57,665 bases of DNA, from assembly GCA_002747325.1 (NCBI GenBank), contig PDOZ01000015.1, forward strand, positions 1 through 57,665, given 5' to 3'. Under the pieces are notes generated by a model, which saw only the letters and a list, made by a program, of their open reading frames with translations, had not been told where the DNA came from and searched no databases. This stretch comes from Rhodobacterales bacterium (GTDB lineage: Bacteria; Pseudomonadota; Alphaproteobacteria; Rhodobacterales; Rhodobacteraceae). Positions within the stretch are counted from its first letter, which is position 1, and the number at the start of each line of letters is the position of its first letter. The position numbers were made by a program, and so were the translations under genes. Of this stretch, positions 1 to 8,287 are shown piece by piece.

Positions 1-327
1 ACGGAATGGCTGGCTGACAACCCGCCCCGCATCGCTGGTATCGTAATCCAGAAGCGGAGAACCTTTTCTGAGAACAAGCCGGTCGGGGTACATTTCCTCA
101 GGCACCCGCACCCGAAGATCTCCGCACCAGTCTGATTTAGATGCGTCGGGTTTTTCGCCCGCTTTTTTGGCGTCTTCAACCAAGGCATAAAGGCTTTCTC
201 GATGCACCCGATTTCTTTCTTTCTCCAGATACTGACGGATCGCAAGCGACATTTCACGCCCATCCTGATCCGGCGTGCTCAGATTGACATAATCTGCAAA
301 CCCAATGACCGTAAGTGTAACGCCCAT
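1..327 (-). CDS. Unrecognised protein, 3' part outside the window
   Basis: An open frame of 109 codons runs off the left edge. The start is fixed: the stop codon of the upstream acyltransferase gene lies in the same frame two codons before this ATG, and AAGGGA sits just upstream as a ribosome binding site. The protein begins MGVTLTVIGFADYVNLS and continues with a charged helical stretch (about residues 25-65) and one Cys at about 68. I recognise no domain and see no signal peptide. It is almost certainly co-transcribed with the HlyC-type gene, 3 nt away, so it could be a substrate or accessory protein of that enzyme, but this rests on position only. Confidence 0.7.
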   Translation of the reverse strand, partial: MGVTLTVIGFADYVNLSTPDQDGREMSLAIRQYLEKERNRVHRESLYALVEDAKKAGEKPDASKSDWCGDLRVRVPEEMYPDRLVLRKGSPLLDYDTSDAGRVVSQPFR

Positions 328-330
328 TTC

Positions 331-885
331 TTATCCCTTCTTCGTTGGCGTCTGCGACGCGCCCATCTTAGCCAACATTTCCTGATCCACCAACCGCCCG
401 ATGATCGGGTGCAGGCGCAGGTCGCCGGTTTTGACCACCTGTTTGAAATTGCCCAGCACGCTGGCGGTGGTTTTGCGGTCGGGCGCGATAACGTCGATCA
501 GCCAGTTGATCTCGCCGCTGGTCCAGTCCTCGGACTTCAGGCGCAAGGGCCAGACGCCGTTGCGAATCTGTTCGCGGATTTTCGCATCCACCTCGTCAGA
601 CACGCTGGCCCAGATCGCAAGGCCGGTAATATCCACCAGATCGCCGCGCTCCTTGTCCGCCGGGTAAGCAATCGCCAGCCGGTCGCGGATCAGCGGATCC
701 AGCACCAGATGCTGCAAATCCGCCAGATTCTGATGCCGATAGCGCGGCAATGCCATCATCGCCATCACCACCTTGCCAAAACTCTCCCGCACCTGCGCGC
801 GCAACGTGGCAATCTTTTTCACGATTTCAGGATCCAGTTCCGATGCAGTTTCGGTGCTGGGGGTGGAGTTGTCGGACTCGGTCAT
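331..885 (-). CDS. Toxin-activating lysine acyltransferase, HlyC family
   Basis: HlyC-type enzymes move a fatty acyl group from acyl carrier protein to lysines of RTX toxins inside the cell before secretion. The 184-residue protein has the family core: a conserved His (His51 in PRYRHQNLADL), the WASVSDEVD segment near 92-100, and DWTSGEINWLIDVIAP at 120-135 with the conserved Asp131. Length matches the family (about 170-190). The N-terminal 20 residues are a Ser/Thr/Glu-rich tail. It is followed 3 nt later by an unrecognised gene, and no RTX structural gene (glycine-rich GGxGxD repeats) is visible here, so the substrate is unknown. The upstream 700 bases are non-coding and decayed, which suggests an accessory origin. 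Confidence 0.85.
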   Translation of the reverse strand: MTESDNSTPSTETASELDPEIVKKIATLRAQVRESFGKVVMAMMALPRYRHQNLADLQHLVLDPLIRDRLAIAYPADKERGDLVDITGLAIWASVSDEVDAKIREQIRNGVWPLRLKSEDWTSGEINWLIDVIAPDRKTTASVLGNFKQVVKTGDLRLHPIIGRLVDQEMLAKMGASQTPTKKG

Positions 886-1591
886 CGCTATCCTCTTGAT
901 TGAATGTTAATGAATTGATTGCACGTGTTAAGACATTTTTAAAGAAATTATTGAAAACCTTCGCGCAGATTAAACAGCCAAACGGAAATCGCGTCTCACG
1001 CCCCCCGCCGCACCTTCGCAAACCCGTGATCTGTCGCCATATCGCGCGCGAGGGGTGGCGGCTTCGAATGGGTTCGGAAAGCACTGACAAATCAGGATTT
1101 GGACTTCCTTCAGACTGTAACCTAATTCGCCATTCAACCACTCGTCGGCGAAACCTGGTGTTAGAGCTTTCGCAACAGAATATTTCGTCAAAGCTTGTGT
1201 TCCGTTGATCAACAATTTTGCTGCGCACGCATCACTGGTTACACCGGCGAACATCGGTCATTGTTCGACTCTATATGTTCCAACATGGTGGGGGTGAGAT
1301 GGCCGGAATCAGAACCCCAGCCACCTCGCCCCTGTATCAGGAGTGTCGTTTGGGTGCTTCGCGGCTACCCGCCGAATGCGCCCGCACAGCCATTCTAACG
1401 GGATAACGCCGGAAGAAGTGTTTTTCCGGGCAAGGGAGCGGCGGCGGGTGAAACGCCCTACGGTCGCAATTCGCTCAACGCCCCTCCGGTGGTGAATAAT
1501 CAAGGGCTTCCCCGTCGATGATATTCATATCGTCGCGCCCAAACCCCAGATAGGGAGGCATCGATATTATTGCCTTGTGACCGCGACTTGC
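886..1591. other. Gene-poor, decayed stretch
   Basis: No open frame here has recognisable homology or a good ribosome binding site on either strand. Base composition is mixed, with AT-rich sequence at 900-960. The only notable structure is the long hairpin at 1291-1332. The promoter of the acyltransferase operon must lie in the first part of this stretch, but no clear -35/-10 pair could be assigned. Confidence 0.5.
1286..1332 (-). other. Long hairpin resembling a tRNA/tmRNA 3' end
   Basis: Positions 1291-1306 pair with 1317-1332 (16 pairs, one mismatch, one or two G-T wobbles on the RNA strand) around a 10-nt loop. Read on the minus strand the element ends in CACCCCCACCA, like an acceptor stem with encoded CCA, and contains GGTTCTGATTCC, similar to but not matching a T-loop. 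The 5' acceptor strand expected for a cloverleaf is not found in either direction. It may be a decayed tRNA or tmRNA fragment left by an integrated element, or an unrelated hairpin. Confidence 0.3.
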
Positions 1592-1967
1592 TTACCCCCC
1601 AAACTGTTCGACGGCGGCGTATATTTCGACACCAGAACCGGATCGAACACAAATTTCCAACCGATCAGAATTCACCTGATAGGCCATCGGCCCTGCCAAC
1701 GCCCCGCTCATCCGCAAGACAGTGAGGTTTGAACCGGGGTATTTTTCAGCCGCCGCTGGACTCAGCTTGCAGATAGCAACGCCCATGCCGCCCCATCTGG
1801 CCCGCGCTCTGCTTTGAAGCGCGTGTTAATAATTCCACCCGCACTGATGAATTCTTTCCAATGGATTTGAGAAACGGCCCAAAATCCTGATCCAAATCAG
1901 CCAACCGCTTTAATTCTTTACGCAAGCCTTCATCCCGGAAGGAAAAATTCATTCTGACGCCAGTCAT
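1592..1967 (-). pseudogene. Broken Mu-like phage virion morphogenesis protein
   Basis: Two overlapping minus-strand frames together look like a Mu gpG-type virion morphogenesis protein (a phage head/tail assembly factor). The N-terminal piece (1746-1967) begins MTGVRMNFSF and has the pattern of a short beta strand followed by LRKELKRLADLDQDFGPFLK. The C-terminal piece (within 1592-1786) has AYQVNSDRLEI and ends YAAVEQFGG, the usual end of the core domain in this family. A frameshift near 1780 and loss of the middle section separate them, and the frame stops right after QFGG where intact members continue. No other phage gene is recognisable nearby, so this is a relic. Confidence 0.6.
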
Positions 1968-2423
1968 TGTTTTTCTGCCCTATCCATATTATATCAAGCG
2001 TGTCGGGTAGCTACCGTCACGGGTCTCCATGCGTTGCTTGACTGAGGTGCATAACGTGACATTTGCACTTCACCCCCCGACGATAGATGAGAACGCCACG
2101 ACGCTGGTTCTCTGGGTAGGTTCGCGTGGGCGTTTGTCGCTTTACTGCCCGTGGATCAAGGGACGTCATTCCAGACCCGCCAATACGGGCCGTTCAAACA
2201 AGGTAAAAGCAACAAGTTCAGGATTGCCAGGCACATATTGCTCCCTAAAGAAAGTCGACACCGTGGGGTCAGCAATATGCTGGAAGGAAAAGCCCTAATG
2301 GAAGAACTTTTGAACAAGCCGGACGCCTCCACACTTTTCTCATAGAAACCCGCATTGCTGTAAATGTCATTTTTAGCAACACTGCATGTATTGTCAGATC
2401 AGGTGCTGCATGTATGCTCGAGT
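1968..2423. other. Gene-poor stretch
   Basis: Short plus-strand frames at 2029-2345 have no recognisable homology; one (2151-2345) would encode a 64-residue basic peptide without a clear ribosome binding site. They may be further decayed phage sequence next to the virion morphogenesis relic. Nothing else is supported here. Confidence 0.4.
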
Positions 2424-3434
2424 TTATGGCTCCTTTCCTGATGAATGTTGGTCGGGCGAATAAAGCCGAAATTGGGCCCTGCCAGCGTTTTTGGCAGCGT
2501 AGAGGGCAGCGTCCGCGTTATTAAGCAGTTTCTCAATATCAGGCGCGTCCGGCGAGTTGTGTATTGCAATACCGATAGAAGCAGAGATGCAGCATTCTTC
2601 TGCTCCGAACGGAATTGGCTGTTCCAAAGCGCAGATAATTCTACGCGCCAAAGAGGAAAGGGTGTCGCTGTCGGTTAATCTACTGAAAACCAGTGTAAAC
2701 TCATCACCGCCGACCCGAGCAACGATATCTTCTGACCGGGTATTATCCAGCAGCTTGCGGGCAACTGTTTGTAGTACAACATCGCCCGCAGCGTGACCTA
2801 ATGTATCGTTTACCTTTTTGAACCAGTCCAGATCCACGTGCATCACGGAGAATGGTGTAGTTTGCTGTTTAAGACGTGTCAGCTCTGTTTCCAGCGCACG
2901 TCGGTTCGCAAGGCCGGTGAGCGTGTCTGTCATCGCTTCAATTTCAGCCGCGGATTTTCGCCCATACAGCCGATGGGAATAATCCATGTTTCCGGCTGCG
3001 AATGCAGCATTTGCCGCAGCGAGATACATCATTTCCACCGCCAGATCCGTAGGAGAAAAGTCGGACTGCGTGAGGCCGTAATACCCGGCGGCGTCGATCA
3101 CATTGATGCCAAAAGACAAATTCAGCAGGGTATCCTGAGATTGTGGCAATAAAACTACCAAGCCATTGGCCTGCAATCGTTTTTCATCCAACAAACGAAC
3201 GAAGCAAGCGCCCCCGCCATTGGCTGCGATTTTCAAGATGTTGTCTGTTCTCTTGGGACGTCGTACTTCAAGCAGATTGGTGACGGGAATCCCCAGAACT
3301 GGCTTGTCGCGAAACACCTTCCGCAAGGTTGGCCCCGTATGCTGTACAATACCATGCTGGTCCACGAGCAGGTGCATGGGCATCGCGGTATCAAAAATAC
3401 CATTATAGGACACGCCAGGGGTCTGTATATTCAT
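2424..3434 (-). CDS. Diguanylate cyclase with HNOBA-type N-terminal domain
   Basis: Makes the second messenger c-di-GMP from two GTP. Residues about 10-150 resemble the HNOBA domain that pairs with heme-NO/oxygen (H-NOX) sensors, with the family-like LSFGINVIDAAGYYGLT at about 106-122. Residues about 165-325 form a GGDEF domain with an intact active site (GGDEF at 242-246) and an intact inhibitory site (RSED at 233-236), so it should be active and product-inhibited. Its ATG overlaps the TGA of the upstream H-NOX-like gene (ATGA), so the two are translationally coupled. The arrangement is a split version of sensor plus cyclase, with the H-NOX-like protein as likely partner. Confidence 0.92.
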   Translation of the reverse strand: MNIQTPGVSYNGIFDTAMPMHLLVDQHGIVQHTGPTLRKVFRDKPVLGIPVTNLLEVRRPKRTDNILKIAANGGGACFVRLLDEKRLQANGLVVLLPQSQDTLLNLSFGINVIDAAGYYGLTQSDFSPTDLAVEMMYLAAANAAFAAGNMDYSHRLYGRKSAAEIEAMTDTLTGLANRRALETELTRLKQQTTPFSVMHVDLDWFKKVNDTLGHAAGDVVLQTVARKLLDNTRSEDIVARVGGDEFTLVFSRLTDSDTLSSLARRIICALEQPIPFGAEECCISASIGIAIHNSPDAPDIEKLLNNADAALYAAKNAGRAQFRLYSPDQHSSGKEP

Positions 3435-4054
3435 GCGGCGCTCCCTTTCACCCCGTCATCCATCTGTCCCACATCGCCCGTTGTGAGATCAAAGTCGCGC
3501 CCACCGGAGTAATCCCCGTCCAATAGGTTAACATGTATCCGGTCCGCGTTTCCGCTCTTTCCCTTGTAGTCAATCATTACCAGCGCGCCATATTCATCCG
3601 CCATTGCACGCAAAACGCCCAATAAAACATAGCCAAACCCTGTATCCTGCGAACGGCAGAAGACTTCAAACTCGCCTCCATCCAGTTCTTCCAACTCAAC
3701 TTCCGGCAAAGAGAGGTCCGGCACCGCAAGGCGCGCCCGCCCGCGCAAATCTTCGAGTGAATACAGGAAAGTCTCATAATCAGCGCCGGAGAAGCGTAAA
3801 AGCCGGCGCAGAACCGTGTTATCCGGGTTGGCAACCAGAAATGTGCCGAAATCCTCAAGAATTTCTGCCCGTGATTTATCCAAATGCTGCGCGCACAGCG
3901 CCAGAACGCGTTTTGTCAGCCCCTCTTCATAGTGAAAAACCGGCTCAAATCGTGTGAACCCGACTTCCGCCGCGTGCATCACGTCTTCCCACAGCGTTTC
4001 CCCATAGGACGTCCGAACGAAGCGCTCAAAAGCGCATGTGACCAAACCGTGCAT
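3431..4054 (-). CDS. H-NOX-like protein lacking the heme histidine
   Basis: The 207-residue protein has the H-NOX (HNOB) fold signature from its start MHGLVTCAFERFVRTSYG onward. Canonical H-NOX proteins bind heme through a His in an LDxLHxH motif and hold the propionates with YxSxR. Here the aligned motif is LEDLRGR (100-106), so the heme His becomes Arg104, and YxSxR becomes Cys133-x-Ser135-x-Asp137. Only the Ser is kept. It therefore probably does not bind heme in the usual way. The frame is intact and coupled to the downstream cyclase, so the protein is presumably still used, perhaps as a heme-free sensor or scaffold. The alignment was made by eye. Confidence 0.85.
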   Translation of the reverse strand: MHGLVTCAFERFVRTSYGETLWEDVMHAAEVGFTRFEPVFHYEEGLTKRVLALCAQHLDKSRAEILEDFGTFLVANPDNTVLRRLLRFSGADYETFLYSLEDLRGRARLAVPDLSLPEVELEELDGGEFEVFCRSQDTGFGYVLLGVLRAMADEYGALVMIDYKGKSGNADRIHVNLLDGDYSGGRDFDLTTGDVGQMDDGVKGSAA

Positions 4055-4120
4055 ATCTTTCCTCTTCTTGCACGATTCACAGCCTAACGCTCAGGTATTA
4101 ACAAAAAGCAAACGCCGCCA

Positions 4121-4804
4121 TTATTTTTTCAGCCACTCAACTAATCCACTGATATTAAAGAAAACTTTTTCCGCCAACGGCGCAATTTCTGCCCTTGGAT
4201 ATGGCCCGGTTTCCACTCCGATCGGGTGCATCCCCGCCGCTTTTGCCGCCAGCAAATCATGCGGGCTATCACCGATCATCGCCACCTCATCCGGTGCCAA
4301 TCCCGTCGCTTCACAAAAGGCCAAACACATGCCCGGCGCTGGTTTCGCGCCATAGCCGCTGTCATATCCTGCAATAAAATCAAACAGTTGTATCACCCCA
4401 GCGCGCTCCAGATGCGCCCGCGCCGGACCCTCCGCGTCGTTAGTCGCCACGCCAAGCGCGAATCCATCGGCCCGCAGCGCGCTCAAAAACGGCACCAGCG
4501 GCACCGCTTCCACCTGCGTCACGCGCGCGGATCGCTCATTAAACTCACGCGCGAGTTCCGACGCGTCCCGCCCCAGCTCTTGCGCTGCGAGTTCCGCGAC
4601 CTCCTGCGGCGTCCCCGCAATCACAACCGAATCAGGCAAAAACCGCTCCGCCGCCAGATCGTAGCCCAAACGACGCGCCAACCGACCCTGCAACGTCGCA
4701 TCCGTGGTAAACTCGCGGATGACCTCCGCGGTCCAACGCCCCCAGGTGCTGTTAAAATCAAACAGAGTGCCGTCTTTATCAAATAACAGCCCGCGAATCG
4801 CCAT
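4121..4804 (-). CDS. HAD-family phosphatase (phosphoglycolate phosphatase-like)
   Basis: A 227-residue haloacid dehalogenase hydrolase. Motif I is LLFDKDGTLFDF (nucleophile Asp9, acid Asp11), the cap domain follows, and motif IV is MIGDSPHDLLAAKAAG in the C-terminal third. Such enzymes remove phosphate from small metabolites; phosphoglycolate is the usual guess for this size but the substrate is not readable from sequence. The ATG at 4804 was preferred over an upstream ATG at 4831 because motif I normally begins within ten residues of the start and because it follows the stop of the DUF3572 gene by one base. The two genes form an operon. Confidence 0.88.
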   Translation of the reverse strand: MAIRGLLFDKDGTLFDFNSTWGRWTAEVIREFTTDATLQGRLARRLGYDLAAERFLPDSVVIAGTPQEVAELAAQELGRDASELAREFNERSARVTQVEAVPLVPFLSALRADGFALGVATNDAEGPARAHLERAGVIQLFDFIAGYDSGYGAKPAPGMCLAFCEATGLAPDEVAMIGDSPHDLLAAKAAGMHPIGVETGPYPRAEIAPLAEKVFFNISGLVEWLKK

Positions 4805-4805
4805 C

Positions 4806-5081
4806 TTACGTCCAGTGCATTTCCCCACCATTCAAAACCTGTTTTGCCGCCAACGATTCCTGATAGGCAACCCCGTTCTGGTCGCAAAATTCGGCAATCC
4901 AACGGTCATCAAGGGTCAAAAAATCCAGCACGCCGGACAAAAATCCCGGCTCTTGTGCCAATGCGCGCAAATCCGCCTCCCCGGCCCCGGTTGCCCCAAG
5001 AAAAACAGGCAAAAGCTCCTCATTTCCCGCCAGCCAAACCAGCGCCAAAATGACCAGTTCTTCCGCCCGTTCCGGTGTCAT
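4806..5081 (-). CDS. DUF3572 family protein
   Basis: A 91-residue protein beginning MTPERAEELVILALVWLAG, typical of the small helical DUF3572 family of alphaproteobacteria. Function is unknown. The frame is open further upstream to 5363, but that extension overlaps the divergent pleD gene and looks like its shadow, so the ATG at 5081 is chosen; it gives the usual family length. It lies divergently from pleD with a 117-bp shared promoter region, a neighbourhood I have seen in related bacteria, and it ends one base before the HAD phosphatase gene. Confidence 0.85.
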   Translation of the reverse strand: MTPERAEELVILALVWLAGNEELLPVFLGATGAGEADLRALAQEPGFLSGVLDFLTLDDRWIAEFCDQNGVAYQESLAAKQVLNGGEMHWT

Positions 5082-5198
5082 TTTGCAAAAACCTCGATTT
5101 TGGAAACCTTTTATTAACTTATCGGCGCCAAGATCAAAGCAGAAGCGAAAAACGAGATTCGGTTTGGCGGCGATTGCGGGCGGACCAACAGGAGCAAC

Positions 5199-6581
5199 AT
5201 GACGGGACGAATCCTCATAGTGGACGATACGTTGGTCGGGCGGATGAACACCAAATCCGCCCTGCAACCGACCCGCTATGTGATCACACAAGCGGTGGAT
5301 GCGGACAGCGCCCTGCGGGCCGCTTTGGCGGAGCGCCCGGACCTGATCGTGTTGGCCCAACATCTGCCCGGCGGCGGCACCGCGCTATGCGCGCAGTTGA
5401 AATCGCTGCCGGAACTGGCGGCGATCCCGGTGCTGTTGATTGACGACACGCCGGACAAAGCGGCGCGGTTTGCCGCTTTTGCCTCTGGCGCGGATGAATA
5501 CCTGCCGCGGGATTTCGATCCGATGATTTTTTCCGCCGTGGTCCGATCATTGATGCGTAGCCATGCGGCGGTGGATGAACTTGTGCGCCGCCAGGGGACA
5601 TATGCCGAGTTGGGCCTGCCCGAACCTGCCCGACACGGCAACGCGACCCCCAACGTGCATCTCATCGCCCCAGACCCGCAACAAAGCATCCGCTGGCGGG
5701 CGGCGCTGGGGCTGAAGCTGGGACCAAACCTTACGACCATCAGCGCAGAAGAAGCGTTGGCTGGCTATACGGACGAAACCGCGCCGGACGCCTTCGTCAT
5801 CGGAACGGATTTGCCAGAACCCGGCGCCGGTCTGCGCCTGATTTCCGAACTGCGCTCCCGTCCGGCAACCCGCAACGCCGTGATCATCACCATCGACCCG
5901 ACCGAAACCGCGCGCAATCTGCCCATGGCGCTCGATCTCGGCGCCAACGCCGTGTTATCCGGGTCATTTTCCGGCGAAGAAATCGCGCTCCGGCTGGCAC
6001 AACTGATTGCAAAAAAACAGCAAACGGACGCGCTGCGGGCCTCGGTAGAAAGCCGTTTGAACCTCGCCGTGCGCGATCCGCTGACCGGCCTCTATAATCG
6101 CCGTTACGCCAACGCCTATCTCGATCGCCTCGCCCGCGAAGCGGACCAGACCGGCGCGCCCTTTACAGTGATGTTGCTTGATCTCGACCGTTTCAAAAAC
6201 GTCAATGATACCTATGGCCATGCGGTGGGCGATGAAGTCCTGACCGAGACCGCCGACCGCCTGCGTCGAAATCTGCGCGACGTCGATCTTCTGGCCCGCT
6301 TCGGTGGCGAAGAATTTGTCATCGCCATGCCGGGGACCGATATGCGCACCGCCAAGATCGTCGCCGAACGGCTGCGCACAGTGATCAGCGACACCCCCGT
6401 CGCCGCCCGAAACGGGCGCGAACTGGTTCAAACATCCCTCTCCATCGGCGTCGCCGTGCATCACCCCGGCACCGCCCCAACAGAGCCACACCTTATGCTC
6501 CTCGGCGCCGACCGCGCCCTCTACGCCTCCAAAGCCGACGGCCGCAACCTCGTCAGCATCGCTTCCGACGTCGCGGCATGA
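5199..6581 (+). CDS. pleD: PleD-type diguanylate cyclase (REC-REC-GGDEF)
   Basis: Layout over 460 residues: receiver domain 1 (about 1-120), degenerate receiver 2 (about 150-270), GGDEF domain (about 285-455). The cyclase site is intact (GGEEF at 369-373) with an inhibitory RDVD at 360-363. Receiver 1 keeps the acidic pair Asp9-Asp10, but the phospho-acceptor is replaced: the aligned motif is LIVLAQHLPG, giving Ala53 where PleD has Asp53. The switch Thr and conserved Lys also appear changed (Asp82 and Arg104). Activation by phosphorylation as in Caulobacter PleD is therefore unlikely; the protein may be always on, dimerise by another cue, or be driven by receiver 2. The ATG follows AGGAGC with good spacing. 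Confidence 0.93.
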   Translation: MTGRILIVDDTLVGRMNTKSALQPTRYVITQAVDADSALRAALAERPDLIVLAQHLPGGGTALCAQLKSLPELAAIPVLLIDDTPDKAARFAAFASGADEYLPRDFDPMIFSAVVRSLMRSHAAVDELVRRQGTYAELGLPEPARHGNATPNVHLIAPDPQQSIRWRAALGLKLGPNLTTISAEEALAGYTDETAPDAFVIGTDLPEPGAGLRLISELRSRPATRNAVIITIDPTETARNLPMALDLGANAVLSGSFSGEEIALRLAQLIAKKQQTDALRASVESRLNLAVRDPLTGLYNRRYANAYLDRLAREADQTGAPFTVMLLDLDRFKNVNDTYGHAVGDEVLTETADRLRRNLRDVDLLARFGGEEFVIAMPGTDMRTAKIVAERLRTVISDTPVAARNGRELVQTSLSIGVAVHHPGTAPTEPHLMLLGADRALYASKADGRNLVSIASDVAA

Positions 6582-6959
6582 TCGTTTCAACTTACATATT
6601 TATTTCATGGACTATCGCGCCGAACCGTAAAGGAATTATAGTCCGTATCATTGCTTGCAGCTGGGTCGATCTGCACTTGGATCAATCGCAAGTTCCATGT
6701 TTTACAGGTCGTAATCAACCGCATATCTTAGATATTAAAACGTTGGGTCTTGCCAAACTGAGAGGCTGATTTCTATCACAAGGCCATGAAAAGGCGTGAA
6801 AAATAGATACTCGTTCCTTTCATGCATTTCCGAGGTCAAAATTCGCGAGATTGTGCGCTGTTTCTCAGCCGACCTGACCGCTCTTCAGACAGTTGAACTC
6901 ACCGGCACAAGTCGTGAAAGAATCAATCGATTTACCTCGGTCTGCGCCAGCGCATTCTG
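6582..6959. other. Non-coding stretch after pleD
   Basis: Lower GC than the flanks, with no recognisable gene. It leads into the insertion-sequence graveyard. No terminal inverted repeat of the following IS1595 remnant could be identified with confidence here. Confidence 0.5.
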
Positions 6960-7500
6960 ATCACATGCGACGGAGCGCGGCCATGTCCGGCGAAGTCGGT
7001 GAAAACCTCTTCGGCCCGCGTCGCGTGAAGGGTAAACTCGAACGCGGGGCTTATGGCAAGACCACGGTCTTCGGCATTTTCGAGCACGACCGGCAGGTTT
7101 GCACCGAGATCATGCCGGACGGCTCAAAGCCAGTGCTTCAAGGGAATACTCGCGGTTGGGTTGACCCTGCAACGGTGATCAACTCTTCCTCTCGGCAGAT
7201 TTGCGATACAAATCGCCTGCCGGGCAATGGGCGGCTGACGCTGTTATAAATGTCTGGTAGACCTCGGCTACGGGCACTTTCGTCTCGACCATTCAAAGGA
7301 CGAATGCGCCCGCGACCGTGCCCACATCAACGGCTTCTGGGGCATGACCAGGATGCGGCTCGCAACATTCAAAGTGCTACCCAGACACACCTTCCACCTG
7401 CACCTGAAGAAGACCGAATGGCGCTACAACCACCGAGCTTCCGACAAGCCAAAACTGTTGCTACGATACCTCCGGGAAAATCGCTCGACTGGGGACGAGC
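6960..7500 (+). mobile_element. IS1595-family transposase remnant
   Basis: Two frames carry parts of an IS1595-type (ISXO2-like) DDE transposase. The first (to about 7195) has SGEVGENLFGPRRVKGK, GAYGKTTVFGIF and WVDPATVINS, matching the usual SGEVEVDES-FGPRR and VDPATVINSDGW landmarks, with the catalytic Asp after VINS lost. The second (from about 7253) has DLGYGHFRLDHSKDE, HINGFWG, HTFHLHLKKTEWRYNHRA and LLLRYLREN, the normal C-terminal half. About 60 bases of unrelated sequence and a frameshift lie between them at 7195-7252. It cannot make an active enzyme. Confidence 0.85.
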
Positions 7501-7503
7501 CCT

Positions 7504-8065
7504 TAATTATTCGCAATGGGTTGCGCCGGTGTGATGCGCCCCGCGAATACGGCCCCCACAAGACGCTTTACCGATGATTGACGCAATATATCTCAAGACG
7601 CACCGCACCGTGTCGAGCCTCAAAAAGGGGACGATGACCCGCGCCTGATCGGACGCACCGGGGCTGGCACAAACCGTTGCCCGGCGGGGCATTTCAAAAC
7701 GAAACGTCCCGAGAGGAGCGAAACTGCATGCCGTTGGTGACGGTGCAGGGCGCCCGATCCGCCTGCAAAAGTGTTAATCGCGAACCGTGGCCATGACAGC
7801 GCAAAGGTCCGAAAAATCGTTGAGGATCAGCAGATTGAGGCCTGTATCCCTTCGAAGGAAAATCGCAGGCAAACACTCCCGCACCGCGAGGCGACCTACA
7901 GGAAACGCCACAAGATCAAGAACCTCTTCGTCAAACTCAAAGACTGGCGCCATGTCGCCATGCGCTACGCGCCGATATGCCCACACCTTCAGCTCCGCAA
8001 TCTACATCGCCGCAACCATCATCTTCTGGCGATGTATCCTGAGCCTGACAAAAACATCTACAATC
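7504..8065 (+). mobile_element. IS5-family (IS427-like) transposase remnant
   Basis: Begins directly after the IS1595 relic. Pieces in order: NGLRRCDAPREYGPHKTLYR (end of the first frame's core), then after an internal deletion MIDAIYLKTHRTVSSLKKG at 7574, then GAKLHAVGDGAGRPIRL, then after another deletion LIANRGHDS, ACIPSKENRR, RHKIKNLFVKLKDWRHVAMRY and, after a frameshift, HTFSSAIYIAATIIFW. These are the successive landmarks of IS427-group transposases. Several deletions, frameshifts and an in-frame stop show it is dead. The copy seems to have inserted into or beside the IS1595 copy. Confidence 0.85.
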
Positions 8066-8100
8066 CGATTTAGAGTTTCATTAGTGGGCAGTAACTCGAC

Positions 8101-8203
8101 AAGACGTTATGCGAAAACCCAAATCCCTTAACCCCGCCCGAAATCAAGGATATTGAACACGTTAAGGGATGCTCTTCTCAGGGCTTTCGTCAAACGCTCC
8201 AAG
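8101..8203 (+). repeat. Dispersed ~105-bp palindromic repeat, copy 1
   Basis: One of four related copies in the window (others at 14664-14772, 16149-16252 and 51672-51781). Ends are imperfect inverted repeats (GACGTTATGCGAAAA on the left, TTTCGTCAAACGCT on the right). The inside has a nested stem, ATCCCTTAAC with GTTAAGGGAT. It lies between the IS5 and IS3 relics. No protein can be encoded. Confidence 0.75.
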
Positions 8204-8287
8204 TCATCGACAATAACGCTCCTGGCTTGCCTGGTATCGCGGCCCGCCAGCCAAAGGTATATCCCGCACCTTTGAGGGGATATAAAC

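Noticed and set aside
202..903. A 233-residue plus-strand frame opposite the acyltransferase
   Set aside because: The minus strand has a clear HlyC family core and a coupled downstream gene; the plus frame has neither.
1195..1406. A tRNA gene on the minus strand at about 1290-1360
   Set aside because: Anticodon arm and T-arm do not form with normal loop sizes and the 5' acceptor strand is missing.
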